Shown here one piece after another: positions 44,811 through 53,255 of a stretch of 64,000 nucleotides of DNA. The stretch lies in assembly GCF_914484835.1 (NCBI RefSeq), contig NZ_CAJZAR010000069.1, positions 214 through 64,213 of the forward strand, given 5' to 3'. The notes beneath the pieces were generated by a model. It did no database searches. It was not told the DNA's origin and was given only the letters and a program-made list of their open reading frames with translations. A program made the position numbers and the translations under genes. Position 1 is the first letter of the stretch. Each line of letters begins with the position of its first letter. Source of the DNA: Paraburkholderia tropica (GTDB lineage Bacteria > Pseudomonadota > Gammaproteobacteria > Burkholderiales > Burkholderiaceae).

Positions 44811-44910
44811 GCGATTGCGTTCGGATGCGTTCGGATGCGTTCGATTGCGTGCCTCAGTGGCTCGCATCGGTTCGCATCGACTCGCACCGGTTCGCATCAC
44901 TTCGCATGAA
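44811..44910. repeat. Two inverted 10-bp-period arrays upstream of glgP
   Basis: 44811-44850 has four 10-mers of the type TCGGATGCGT, and 44861-44910 five of the type TTCGCATCGG. Both share the core GATGCG/CGCATC in opposite orientation, so the two blocks are roughly inverted copies around 44855. They lie 107-206 bp before the glgP start, in a 660-bp divergent region (44705-45368) with no supported gene. Confidence 0.7.
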
Positions 44911-45106
44911 GGCCCCAGGCCCGCAGACGCAGATCAGTTTGCAGATTAGGACATTTTCGGATCGCGTGCGGCAGCGCGGCATGGCGAACGCGCCTGGTTC
45001 GCCATGCCGCGAAAGCGCTCGCGGCACGCGAGGCGGGGGACTCGGCCCGATGCGGCGAGGTTGGCGGTTAGTTGCGTTCCAAACATCGGACGATGGCGTC
45101 CGACGA

Positions 45107-45154
45107 CTTGCCGCCTCACTTGCCGCCTCACTTGCCGCCTCACTTGCCTCCTCT
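45107..45154. repeat. 12-bp tandem repeat, 3 exact copies plus a degenerate one
   Basis: CTTGCCGCCTCA is repeated exactly at 45107, 45119 and 45131, followed by CTTGCCTCCTCT. It lies upstream of the exporter gene, in phase with an open frame that reads LPPH repeats, but I consider it noncoding. Confidence 0.8.
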
Positions 45155-45368
45155 TGCGCGAGACCTCGCACCCTCGCGCGCGACGTCGCGAGCGCTCGCC
45201 TTACAAGCGCCTCACGCTCTGAAGCAGGCGCTGCACAAACGCGCCACGTCTGTAACAATCGCACTACAGCCGCGCCGTGCGCGCACGCCCTCCGATTCGC
45301 CCGAGACCGCCGCCTTGTCCGATACCCACACCGCGCCGCCCGACACCACGCCGCGCGCCGACGAGCCC

Positions 45369-46718
45369 ATGTCGGCGAAAAACCGCCGCGCCATGGCCGC
45401 GATCATGCTCGCCGTCGCGCTCGCGACGCTCGACACCGCCATCGCCAACACCGCGCTGCCCGCCATCGCCACCGACCTGCACGCGGCGCCCGCGGCCTCG
45501 GTCTGGATCATCAACGCCTACCAGCTCGCGATGGTCGCCACGCTGCTGCCGCTCGCGGCGCTCGGCGACATCGTCGGGCATCGGCGCATCTATATCGCCG
45601 GCCTGGCGATCTTCACGGTGGCCTCGCTCGCCTGCGCGGTCTCGCCCACGCTCGGCGCGCTCGCGGCGGCGCGCGTGCTGCAAGGGCTCGGCGCGAGCGC
45701 GATCATGAGCGTCAACACGGCGCTGATCCGCTTCCTCTATCCGCCGCACCGGCTCGGACGCGGCCTCGGCATGAACGCGCTGATCGTGGGCGTGTCGTTC
45801 GCCATCGGCCCGACCATCGCTTCGCTGATTCTCTCGGCGGGCACCTGGCCGTGGCTGTTCGCGATCAACGTGCCGCTCGGCGCCATCGCGCTCGTGTTCG
45901 CGATGCCCGCGCTGCCGCACACCGCGCGCGGCAAGCACAGCTTCGATCCGCTCGCGGCGCTGCTCAATCTCGTGACCTTCGCCGCGCTGATCTTCGCGCT
46001 CGGCGAGGCGGCGCAGCGCGCGCCGCTGCGCGAAGTGGGCATCGCCGCCGTGATCGCGCTGGTGTTCGGCCTGCTGCTGATCCGCCGCGAGGCCGGTCAT
46101 CCCGCGCCGATGCTGCCCGTCGACCTGTTCAAGCGGCCCGTGTTCGCGCTGTCGTCGCTGACCGCGGTCTGCTCGTTCGCGGCGCAGGGCCTCGCGTTCG
46201 TCTCGCTGCCGTTCTATTTCGAAACCGTGCTGATGCGCAGCCAGGTGGAAACCGGCTTCCTGATGACGCCCTGGCCGGTCGTGGTGGCCGCCGCCGCGCC
46301 CATCGCCGGGCGGCTGTCCGACCGCTATCCGCCGGGCCTGCTCGGCGCGATCGGGCTGGCGATCCTCGCGGCGGGCATGGCGTCGCTGGCGATGCTGCCC
46401 GTGCATCCGAGCGTGCCCGACATCGTGATCCGCATGGCGATCTGCGGCGCGGGCTTCGGTTTCTTCCAGTCGCCGAATCTGCGCGCGATCATGGCCGCCG
46501 CGCCGCCCGAGCGCAGCGGCGGCGCGAGCGGCACCATCGCCGTCTCGCGTCTGCTGGGACAGACCACGGGCGCGGCGCTCGTGGCGCTGTGTTTCGGGAT
46601 CGTGGGTTCGCGCGGCCCGACGCTCGCGCTCGGTCTCGGCGCGGCGTTCTCGGCGGCGGCGAGCATCGCGAGCGGCTTGCGCCTGTTCGCGCCGTCGCAC
46701 CGCGCGGTGCGCAAGTGA
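45369..46718 (+). CDS. MFS exporter, DHA2 (14-helix) family
   Basis: A proton-driven efflux transporter. LDTAIANTALPAIATDL is the DHA2 family motif in the first helix, and LGDIVGHRRIYIAGL the motif A loop. About 450 aa from the ATG at 45369 (MSAKNRRAMAA). A TTG at 45315 would add 18 hydrophilic residues; neither start has a good ribosome site, and the frame is open to 45072. The substrate is unknown. It diverges from glgP and converges with the threonine aldolase gene. Confidence 0.85.
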   Translation: MSAKNRRAMAAIMLAVALATLDTAIANTALPAIATDLHAAPAASVWIINAYQLAMVATLLPLAALGDIVGHRRIYIAGLAIFTVASLACAVSPTLGALAAARVLQGLGASAIMSVNTALIRFLYPPHRLGRGLGMNALIVGVSFAIGPTIASLILSAGTWPWLFAINVPLGAIALVFAMPALPHTARGKHSFDPLAALLNLVTFAALIFALGEAAQRAPLREVGIAAVIALVFGLLLIRREAGHPAPMLPVDLFKRPVFALSSLTAVCSFAAQGLAFVSLPFYFETVLMRSQVETGFLMTPWPVVVAAAAPIAGRLSDRYPPGLLGAIGLAILAAGMASLAMLPVHPSVPDIVIRMAICGAGFGFFQSPNLRAIMAAAPPERSGGASGTIAVSRLLGQTTGAALVALCFGIVGSRGPTLALGLGAAFSAAASIASGLRLFAPSHRAVRK

Positions 46719-46795
46719 AGTGCCGGTGAGCCGCTCGCTGAAGCGGCGCGCGTCGGCGGTTTCGCGGCGCGCGCCCGGTTGAATCCGCGCCCGGA

Positions 46796-47800
46796 TCAGC
46801 GCTTGAAGTACGCCTTCACGGCGTCGACGAAGGTGTCGATATCGGCGGCGCTCACGTCGAGATGCGTGACGAAGCGCGACGCATAGAGCATCTGCGTGAG
46901 GATGCCGCGCTCCTTGAGCCACGCTTCGAGCGGCGCGCAATCGGCCTGCGGGAACTGCGCGAACACCATGTTGGTGGCGTGCGACATCACCTTGACCTCG
47001 TCGATCTGCGCGAGCCCGGCTGCGAGGCGCGCGGCGTTCGCGTGATCGTCGGCGAGACGCTCGACATGATGATCGAGCGCGTAGAGACACGCCGCCGCCA
47101 GCACGCCCGCCTGGCGCATGCCGCCGCCCAGCATCTTGCGCCAGCGATGCGCCGAGTCGATCAGCGCGCGGCTGCCCACCAGCACCGAACCCACCGGCGC
47201 GCCCAGCCCTTTCGAAAAGCAGAGCGACACCGAATCGAAGCCCGCCGTCAGCGCCTGCAGCGGCTGTTTTGAGCCGACCGCCGCGTTGAACGCGCGCGCG
47301 CCGTCGAGGTGCGTCGCGAGCCCGCGGCCGTGCGCGAACTGCGTGGCCTCGGCGACATAGGCCGCCGGCAGAATTTTCCCGCCGATGGTGTTTTCGAGCG
47401 CCAGCAGACGCGTGCGCGCGAAGTGATCGTCGATCGGCTTGATCGCGGCGGCGATGCGTTCGAGCGGGATCGAGCCGTCTTCCGCATTGTCGAGCGGCTG
47501 CGGCTGGATGCTGCCGAGCACCGCCGCGCCGCCGCCCTCGTACTTGTACGTGTGGGCCGCCTGGCCGACGATGTATTCGTCGCCGCGTCCGCAATGCGCC
47601 ATCAGCGCGGCCAGGTTGCTCTGCGTGCCGCTCGGGAAGAACAGGCCCGCCTCCTTCCCGGCGTGCTCGGCCACGCGCGCCTGCAGGCGCAGCACGGTGG
47701 GGTCGTCGCCCCAGACGTCGTCGCCGGTTTCGGCGCCGCTCATGGCGGCAAGCATGGCGGGGCCCGGACGGGTGACGGTGTCGCTGCGCAAATCGATCAT
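46796..47800 (-). CDS. ltaE: Low-specificity L-threonine aldolase
   Basis: Cleaves L-threonine or L-allo-threonine to glycine and acetaldehyde. A PLP enzyme of 334 aa; the cofactor lysine Lys197 (SLCFSKGLGAPVG) is at the same number as in E. coli LtaE. The N-terminus MIDLRSDTVTRPGPAMLAAM and THLDGARAFNAA are conserved. It is monocistronic as far as I can see. The 300 bp before it (47801-48102) hold an 11-bp repeat and no gene. Confidence 0.93.
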   Translation of the reverse strand: MIDLRSDTVTRPGPAMLAAMSGAETGDDVWGDDPTVLRLQARVAEHAGKEAGLFFPSGTQSNLAALMAHCGRGDEYIVGQAAHTYKYEGGGAAVLGSIQPQPLDNAEDGSIPLERIAAAIKPIDDHFARTRLLALENTIGGKILPAAYVAEATQFAHGRGLATHLDGARAFNAAVGSKQPLQALTAGFDSVSLCFSKGLGAPVGSVLVGSRALIDSAHRWRKMLGGGMRQAGVLAAACLYALDHHVERLADDHANAARLAAGLAQIDEVKVMSHATNMVFAQFPQADCAPLEAWLKERGILTQMLYASRFVTHLDVSAADIDTFVDAVKAYFKR

Positions 47801-47955
47801 GCGATGAAGTCCTCGAAGTCCTCGTGACGGCCGCGCTCAGAGCCGCGCGGCATGGGAATCATCGAGTGTATTTTCAAACGGCGCAGCGAGGCAACCGCGC
47901 GAAAAATCGGCGGCGGCAAGAGAAAGGCGTCGGGCGATGAGGGGAAGCGGCGCGG

Positions 47956-48021
47956 ATCGGCTATGAATCGGCCACGAATCGGCTATGAACCGGGTACGAA
48001 TCTGCCGCGAATCGGCAAAAA
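47956..48021. repeat. 11-bp tandem repeat, six units
   Basis: Consecutive 11-mers ATCGGCTATGA, ATCGGCCACGA, ATCGGCTATGA, ACCGGGTACGA, ATCTGCCGCGA and ATCGGCAAAAA run without a break. They lie between the threonine aldolase start (47800) and the end of the NlpD-like gene (48103). The period is close to one helical turn. Confidence 0.75.
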
Positions 48022-48102
48022 TCAGCCGTGGCGGAAAAAACGGCCGATACAAGGAAAACGCGGCGCCTGAGCGCCGCGCATCCGTTCGACGGGGGAAAGA
48101 GA

Positions 48103-48846
48103 CTAGCGCGAGAGCAGCGGCAGCGGATCGACGGGCTTGCCGTCGCTGCGCACCTCGAACTGCACGCCCGCGACGCCATTGTTGTCGACGCCCATTTCGG
48201 CGATCGGCTGGCCTTGCGTGACGGCGTCGTCTTCCTTCACGAGCAGCCTGCCGTTGTGGCCGTAAGCCGTGACGGTCTGGTCGTTGTGCTTGATGATGAC
48301 GAGCGGGCCGTAAGCCTCGATGCCCGTGCCCGCGTAGACCACGCGCCCGGCAGCGGCGGCGCGGACCTGCGCGCCCGGCTGGCCGCCGATCACGATGCCC
48401 GTGGACTTGCCCGGCACGAAGCGTTGCAGGATCGGGCCGCGCGCGGGCCAGGCCAGCGTGAGCTGCGGCGCGACAGGCGCGGGCGCGGCCACGCCGGCTG
48501 CGGCCGGCGCGGAATTCGGCGCGCCGAACCCGGGCTGCTGAGGCGCGGCGCCCGCGTAGTTCGCGGGCGGCGCGACGCGCAGCACCTGGCCGGGCAGCAC
48601 CTGCGCGTTCGACGGCAGCTGGTTCCAGCTTGCGAGATCCTGCGGCCGCTGGCCGTAGGCGGAGGCGATGCGCGAGAGCGTATCGCCGGGATTGACGCGG
48701 TAATAACCGGCCGGGACGCCCGTGGTCGATGCGGTGGGCGCCGAACTCGGCTGGCCCTCCCACGGGGTGAGCGTACAGGCGCTGCAGACGAGCGTGAGCG
48801 CGGCCAGTGCCGCGTATGCGCCCGGGTTTCGCCGTTGTCGATTCAT
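48103..48846 (-). CDS. LysM and degenerate M23 (NlpD-like) lipoprotein, 247 aa
   Basis: A lipoprotein (lipobox near LTLVCSAC) with one LysM peptidoglycan-binding domain (GYYRVNPGDTLSRIASAYGQ) and a C-terminal LytM/M23 fold. The M23 catalytic HxxxD and HxH are missing: the places read KSTGIVIG and AGVQFEV. It should therefore bind but not cut the wall, as NlpD/EnvC-type activators of amidases do. I start at 48846 because the signal peptide begins there and GAGG lies nine bases upstream. It is not next to rpoS or pcm-surE, unlike classical nlpD. Confidence 0.82.
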   Translation of the reverse strand: MNRQRRNPGAYAALAALTLVCSACTLTPWEGQPSSAPTASTTGVPAGYYRVNPGDTLSRIASAYGQRPQDLASWNQLPSNAQVLPGQVLRVAPPANYAGAAPQQPGFGAPNSAPAAAGVAAPAPVAPQLTLAWPARGPILQRFVPGKSTGIVIGGQPGAQVRAAAAGRVVYAGTGIEAYGPLVIIKHNDQTVTAYGHNGRLLVKEDDAVTQGQPIAEMGVDNNGVAGVQFEVRSDGKPVDPLPLLSR

Positions 48847-49182
48847 CTTGCTATACCTCGCTTGTTCCTCGCTACGTACGTCGGGGATACGTATATCTGG
48901 ATGCGCGTGGGACCGCCGGCGTTCGCCCGCGAGACCCTCCGCTAAATATGGCGAACGGCCCCCATTATATCGTTCCGGGCGCGACGGTCCTTTCAAGGCG
49001 CCCGTCTCCCGGTTTTCAACCAGCATACGACGCTCGTCAGAACCGCCCTACAGTCTGCAAGGACAAACACGACTCTTCTGTTCGCCCCCTCGCCTATACT
49101 GCCTCAAGCTGCTCATCAGATAATCAGACGAAAGAGACAATGCACCTCTCGCCGCGGCCCCACGTCCGTGAGGATTTCGAGC

Positions 49183-49503
49183 ATGAACAAAGCCACTTTC
49201 CTGTCCGTCCAGCTCAATGTCGAAGACGTCGCCGCGTCTCCGGGGCTGGTCGAATTGCTCAATAACCATCTCGTTTTTGCCGCCGACGTGGCCGAAGCCG
49301 CCGACGAACTGGTCCAGCACGCGAGCGTCGCCGGGATCTCGGGCGGCGCCGACGCGACCGTGCAGATTCCGGCCGTGGTGATCGAGCGTCTGCGCGACGC
49401 GCTCGACACCTTGAGCGGCTACGACGAAACCTGGCTGTTCGCGCTCGAACCGGGCCGTGCGCTGTTCGACGATATCGCACGCCGCTCGCGCCTCTTGCAC
49501 TGA
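49183..49503 (+). CDS. Hypothetical protein (106 aa)
   Basis: I do not recognise this small acidic protein. It has no signal peptide or membrane segment and is predicted helical (VEDVAASPGLVELLNNHLVF, ADELVQHASVAG). I start at 49183 (MNKATFLSVQ), with GAGG upstream; a GTG at 49168 includes that ribosome site. It is alone between the lipoprotein and DUF2968 genes and ends in SRLLH. Confidence 0.6.
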   Translation: MNKATFLSVQLNVEDVAASPGLVELLNNHLVFAADVAEAADELVQHASVAGISGGADATVQIPAVVIERLRDALDTLSGYDETWLFALEPGRALFDDIARRSRLLH

Positions 49504-49633
49504 GGCGCCGCAGGACCGCGCGGAGCGGACCGCGCCCGCCGGCGCGCGCCTGTCCCGCCTTGCCGACATGCCGCCGCCCCGGCCGCCCCGCGCGCGCCAC
49601 GGACGAGCGGCATGATCCTCTGGGGGAAACGCC

Positions 49634-50488
49634 GTGAAATCCTTTCTGAACCGCCGTCATGCCGCGCAGCCGGGCGGCCCGTCTCCGTCATCTCATCTCG
49701 TCGCGGTGGCGCGCGACGCCTCGCAGGAAGCCGCCGACGCTTCCGCGGACGCCCAAGCCGCCCGCCGCATCCACGAAACCGACCACCCGCCGCACCCCGA
49801 AGCCGAAGCCGCCGATCAACGCGACAACGCCGACACGCTCGATGACCGCGTCAGCGTCAGCGCCGCCGCGGTGACCGCGCGCATGCCGAGCCACATCGGC
49901 GGCGCGCCGCGTCCGGTTTCTACGCTGCACGCGGTGCCATCCATGCCCGCGCATCTGAGCGGGCGTCCGGTGCAGATCGCCGATGGCGCGTCGTTCGAGG
50001 CGCTCGTCGCCACACGCACGCTGGCCACGTTCCGCTCGTTTCGCAGCTTCGATTACACGGTGACGATGCTGTTTCACAGCGAGTCGCTGGGCTATTTCGT
50101 GGCGCTGCATCAGGACGGCACGCTCTGGCATGCGTTCCGCGCCACCGATATCGATTCGGCGAGCGCGGTGTTTCACCATCTGCAAGAGCAAGCGACGCGC
50201 CTCGCCGACGGCGAAACGCGCTTGGCGCAGCTGAGCGCGCAAAACGTGCTGCTGGCGAGACAAATCGAGGATTCGGAAGCGCAGGCCGAACGGCTGCGCG
50301 TGGATCTGCAACGGCACTCCGAGCAGGAGCACCGCGTGAGCGCGCGCCAGCATCAGGTGCGCAAGGACGTGGCGCAACTGGAGGCGCAGCGCATTGCGGC
50401 GCAGGCGCAATTGAACAAGGCGCACCGCGCGATTCATCAACTGACCGTGACGAGCAGCGAAGGCGTGCCGCATTTGCACGGACGCTGA
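49634..50488 (+). CDS. DUF2968 family protein (284 aa, GTG start)
   Basis: A Burkholderiaceae-type protein of unknown function. Residues 1-100 are disordered (Ala/Asp/His/Pro). The core has LATFRSFRSFDYTVTMLFHS and LGYFVALHQDGTLWHAFRAT. The C-terminal 110 residues form a long coiled coil (Glu/Gln/Arg/Ala) ending near HRAIHQLTV. There is no clear signal peptide. The GTG at 49634 follows TGGGGGAA. It is followed by the 19-bp repeat region. Confidence 0.75.
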   Translation: MKSFLNRRHAAQPGGPSPSSHLVAVARDASQEAADASADAQAARRIHETDHPPHPEAEAADQRDNADTLDDRVSVSAAAVTARMPSHIGGAPRPVSTLHAVPSMPAHLSGRPVQIADGASFEALVATRTLATFRSFRSFDYTVTMLFHSESLGYFVALHQDGTLWHAFRATDIDSASAVFHHLQEQATRLADGETRLAQLSAQNVLLARQIEDSEAQAERLRVDLQRHSEQEHRVSARQHQVRKDVAQLEAQRIAAQAQLNKAHRAIHQLTVTSSEGVPHLHGR

Positions 50489-50528
50489 GGCGCGGCTTCG
50501 CGCCGCCGCATCGCCAGATCACGCGCCC

Positions 50529-50566
50529 AAAAGAAAAGCGCGGGCCGGTTCTCGACCGGGCCGCGC
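50529..50566 (-). terminator. Terminator oriented to the minus strand, beside the repeat array
   Basis: GCGCGGGCCGGT (50538-50549) pairs with 50555-50566 with one mismatch. On the minus strand it is followed by TTTTCTTTT (50537-50529). On the plus strand no T-run follows. It therefore fits transcripts coming leftward through the repeat array from the DUF4148 gene. Confidence 0.7.
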
Positions 50567-50570
50567 TGGA

Positions 50571-51130
50571 CTGCTGCTACTGCGTACTGCATTTTCACTT
50601 CTACTGCGTGCTGCGCACTTCTGCTGCATACAGCGACTGCTGCTACTACTCACTACGCACTGCAACTGCCAACTTCAACCTCTTTGCTTACTGCCGACTT
50701 CAACATCTACTGCTAACTGCGTGCTTCTACTACCAACTTCTACTGCGTCAAGCAACTTCAACTGCGTGCTGCAACCTCTACTGCGTAAAGCAACCTCTAC
50801 TGCGCACTGCAACCTCTACTGCGTAAAGCAACTTCTACTGCGTACTGCAACCTCTACTGCGTAAAGCAACTTCAACTGCGTACTGCAACCTCTACTACGT
50901 ACTGCAACTTCAACTGCGTACTACAACCTCTACTGCGGAAAGCCACTTCAACTGCGCACTGCAACCTCTACTGCGTAAATCAACCTCTACTGCGTACTGC
51001 AACCTCTACTACGTACTGCACCTCTGTGTGCTTACTGCGACCTGCAACTGCCTACTGCAACCTCTACTGCCTGCTACACACTGCAACCTCTACAACCAAA
51101 ACAACCTGCTACTGCACTGCACCTGCCACT
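50571..51130. repeat. 19-bp tandem repeat array (15 in-phase copies at 50734-51018) with degenerate flanks
   Basis: The unit is CAACCTCTACTGCGTAAAG. Fifteen copies follow without a gap from 50734 to 51018, with a degenerate 16th at 51019-51037 and looser relatives from 50571 to about 51130. Copies end in AAG or CTG, largely alternating, which gives a 38-bp higher-order pair. No spacers are present. All six frames meet stops, as 19 is not a multiple of three, so it is not protein-coding. The plus strand is rich in C, T and A and poor in G. Confidence 0.9.
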
Positions 51131-51267
51131 TCTACTTCATCTTCAACAACACACAACAACCGCTCTCTGCTCTCTGGGCACAACTCACAACAACTTCGAC
51201 TGCTTCACTGCCTGGTTAGCGAGACCGCACTGAGCGATCTCGCCGATACTGCCAGCCACCAACTTGC

Positions 51268-51594
51268 TTAGTGGCCGAAATACACGGCTTGCGACGGCGC
51301 GACATGCGCGGGCTGCACCGGGGCGCCCGACTGCGAGGTGCCGACGGCCGGAGCGCCGTAGCCGCTGGTTTCACCGTTCGCCAGCTTTTCCTGGTTCACG
51401 CGAGCCTGGGCGGCCTGGATGTTTTCGGGGTAATTCACATGGTCGAGCGACGGGTTGTAACCAGCCTGCTCGAGTTCGACGAGCTCCGCGCGGACTTGTG
51501 CGCGGGTCAGACCTTGCTGGCTCGACTGGGCGAACGAGATCGCCGGGATGGCCAGTGCTGCTGCAACGACAACGGCGGGAATGAGCTTGTTCAT
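51268..51594 (-). CDS. DUF4148 secreted small protein (108 aa)
   Basis: The signal peptide (MNKLIPAVVVAAALAIPAIS, cleavage near FAQ-SS) is followed by the family core LTRAQVRAELVELEQAGYNP. DUF4148 proteins are small, abundant and of unknown function in Burkholderia and relatives. GGAGG lies eight bases before the ATG. Downstream there is no terminator until 50566, so its message probably runs through the 19-bp array. The upstream region 51600-51720 is AT-rich and likely holds a strong promoter. Confidence 0.85.
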   Translation of the reverse strand: MNKLIPAVVVAAALAIPAISFAQSSQQGLTRAQVRAELVELEQAGYNPSLDHVNYPENIQAAQARVNQEKLANGETSGYGAPAVGTSQSGAPVQPAHVAPSQAVYFGH

Positions 51595-51721
51595 GATTTA
51601 ACCTCCATCTGTTTTTTTGCGCTTCGGGCTTTGTTTTCCTCAGCGCTTGATGAAAGTTTAGGCGTTTCCTTGATCTAGGGAAAACCCTAATAACAAAAAA
51701 CACCGTTGCAAAATTGGTAAT

Positions 51722-51752
51722 AAAAAAGGGGAACCCGGTTGGTTCCCCTTTT
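51722..51752 (-). terminator. Terminator after gnd (probably bidirectional)
   Basis: A 12-bp perfect stem AAAAGGGGAACC (51724-51735) with 51741-51752, flanked by A-run and T-run on both sides. It is 91 bp past the gnd stop. Confidence 0.88.
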
Positions 51753-51842
51753 ATTCAGACAAAAGACCGCAACGACTATGGGGCCGATAGCCCCTTACAG
51801 CGCGCCCACATCCGGGCGCTCAGCGTCGGCGATCAGGACCGG

Positions 51843-53255
51843 TCACGACCAGTCGGCGTGGAAGCTGCCCGGCTTGTCGGTGCGCTCGAAGGTGTGCGCG
51901 CCGAAGAAGTCGCGCTGCGCCTGCACCAGATTCGCGGGCACGCGCTCCGAGCGATAGCCGTCGAAATACGCAACCGCCGACGAGAACGCCGGCACCGGCA
52001 CGCCCGCCGCCACCGCCTGGATCACCACGTCGCGCAGCGCGGCCTGGTAGTTCGCGGCGATATCGCGGAAATAGGGGTCGAGCAGCAGGTTATCGAGCTG
52101 CGGATCCTTCGCGTAGGCGTCGGTGATCTTCTGCAGGAAGCGCGCGCGGATGATGCAGCCCGCGCGGAAGATCTTGGCGATCGTGCCGTATTGCAGATCC
52201 CACTTGTACTCGTCCGAGGCGGCGCGCAGCTGCGCGAAACCCTGTGCGTACGAGATGACCTTCGAGAAGTACAGCGCGCGGCGCACCGACTCGACGAACG
52301 CCTTGCGGTCGCCCGCGAACGGCTTGGCGTCCGGGCCCGCGAGCACCTTGCTGGCCGCGACGCGCTGCGTCTTCAGCGACGACAGCACGCGCGCGAACAC
52401 CGCTTCGGTGATCAGCGGCAGCGGCGCGCCGAGGTCGAGCGCGTTCTGGCTCGTCCACTTGCCCGTGCCCTTCTGCGCGGCGCGATCGAGGATCACGTCG
52501 ACGAGATACTGGCCGGTTTCGTCGTCCTTCTTCTGGAAGATCTTCGAGGTGATTTCGATCAGGTAGCTGTCCAGCTCGCCCGCGTTCCACTCGGTGTAGA
52601 CCTCGCCCAGCTCCTCGTTCGTGAGGCCGAGCACCTGCTTGAGCACCGCGTAGCTTTCGGCGATCAGCTGCATGTCGCCGTATTCGATGCCGTTATGCAC
52701 CATCTTCACGTAGTGGCCTGCGCCGTCCGGGCCCATGTAGGCCACGCACGGCTCGCCGTCCGCCGGCGCCTTCGCCGCGATTTCGGTGAGGATCGGTGCC
52801 ACCAGATCGTACGCGTCGCGCTGGCCGCCCGGCATGATCGACGGACCCTTGAGCGCGCCTTCCTCGCCGCCCGACACGCCCGTGCCGATGAAATGCAGGC
52901 CCGCCTTCGCGAGTTCCTGGTTGCGGCGGATCGTGTCGGTGAAATGCGTGTTGCCGCCGTCGATCAGGATGTCGCCCTTGTCCAGCAGCGGCTTGAGCGC
53001 CTCGATGGTGGCGTCGGTGGCTTCGCCGGCCTTGACCATCAGCAGGATGCGGCGCGGCTTTTCGAGCGACTCGACGAATTCTTCGAGCGTGTAGGCCGGC
53101 ACGAGCTTGCGCTCGGGGAATTCAGCGATCAGCTCATCGGTTTTTTCGCGGCTGCGGTTGAACACCGACACCGCATGGCCGCGGCTCTCGATGTTGAGCG
53201 CAAGATTGCGCCCCATCACGGCCAGACCCACCACGCCGATTGCCTGTTTGCTCAT
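51843..53255 (-). CDS. gnd: 6-phosphogluconate dehydrogenase, decarboxylating
   Basis: Oxidises 6-phosphogluconate to ribulose-5-phosphate with NADP and CO2 release, in the oxidative pentose phosphate pathway. 470 aa, the long type of E. coli. The N-terminal Rossmann fold begins GVVGLAVMGRNLALNIESRG; IGTGVSGGEEGALKGPSIMP and the catalytic Lys/Glu region HYVKMVHNGIEYGDMQLIAE follow. GGAG lies eight bases before the ATG at 53255. Confidence 0.96.
   Translation of the reverse strand: MSKQAIGVVGLAVMGRNLALNIESRGHAVSVFNRSREKTDELIAEFPERKLVPAYTLEEFVESLEKPRRILLMVKAGEATDATIEALKPLLDKGDILIDGGNTHFTDTIRRNQELAKAGLHFIGTGVSGGEEGALKGPSIMPGGQRDAYDLVAPILTEIAAKAPADGEPCVAYMGPDGAGHYVKMVHNGIEYGDMQLIAESYAVLKQVLGLTNEELGEVYTEWNAGELDSYLIEITSKIFQKKDDETGQYLVDVILDRAAQKGTGKWTSQNALDLGAPLPLITEAVFARVLSSLKTQRVAASKVLAGPDAKPFAGDRKAFVESVRRALYFSKVISYAQGFAQLRAASDEYKWDLQYGTIAKIFRAGCIIRARFLQKITDAYAKDPQLDNLLLDPYFRDIAANYQAALRDVVIQAVAAGVPVPAFSSAVAYFDGYRSERVPANLVQAQRDFFGAHTFERTDKPGSFHADWS

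Noticed and set aside
43625..46729. A plus-strand open frame of over 1000 codons
   Set aside because: It runs antisense to glgP, then crosses the repeat region and continues out of frame through the exporter. It has no domain and very high Arg/Ala/His.
50571..51271. CRISPR array or protein-coding repeat
   Set aside because: The 19-bp units follow directly on one another without unique spacers, and no cas gene is near. The unit is not a multiple of three and all frames contain stops.
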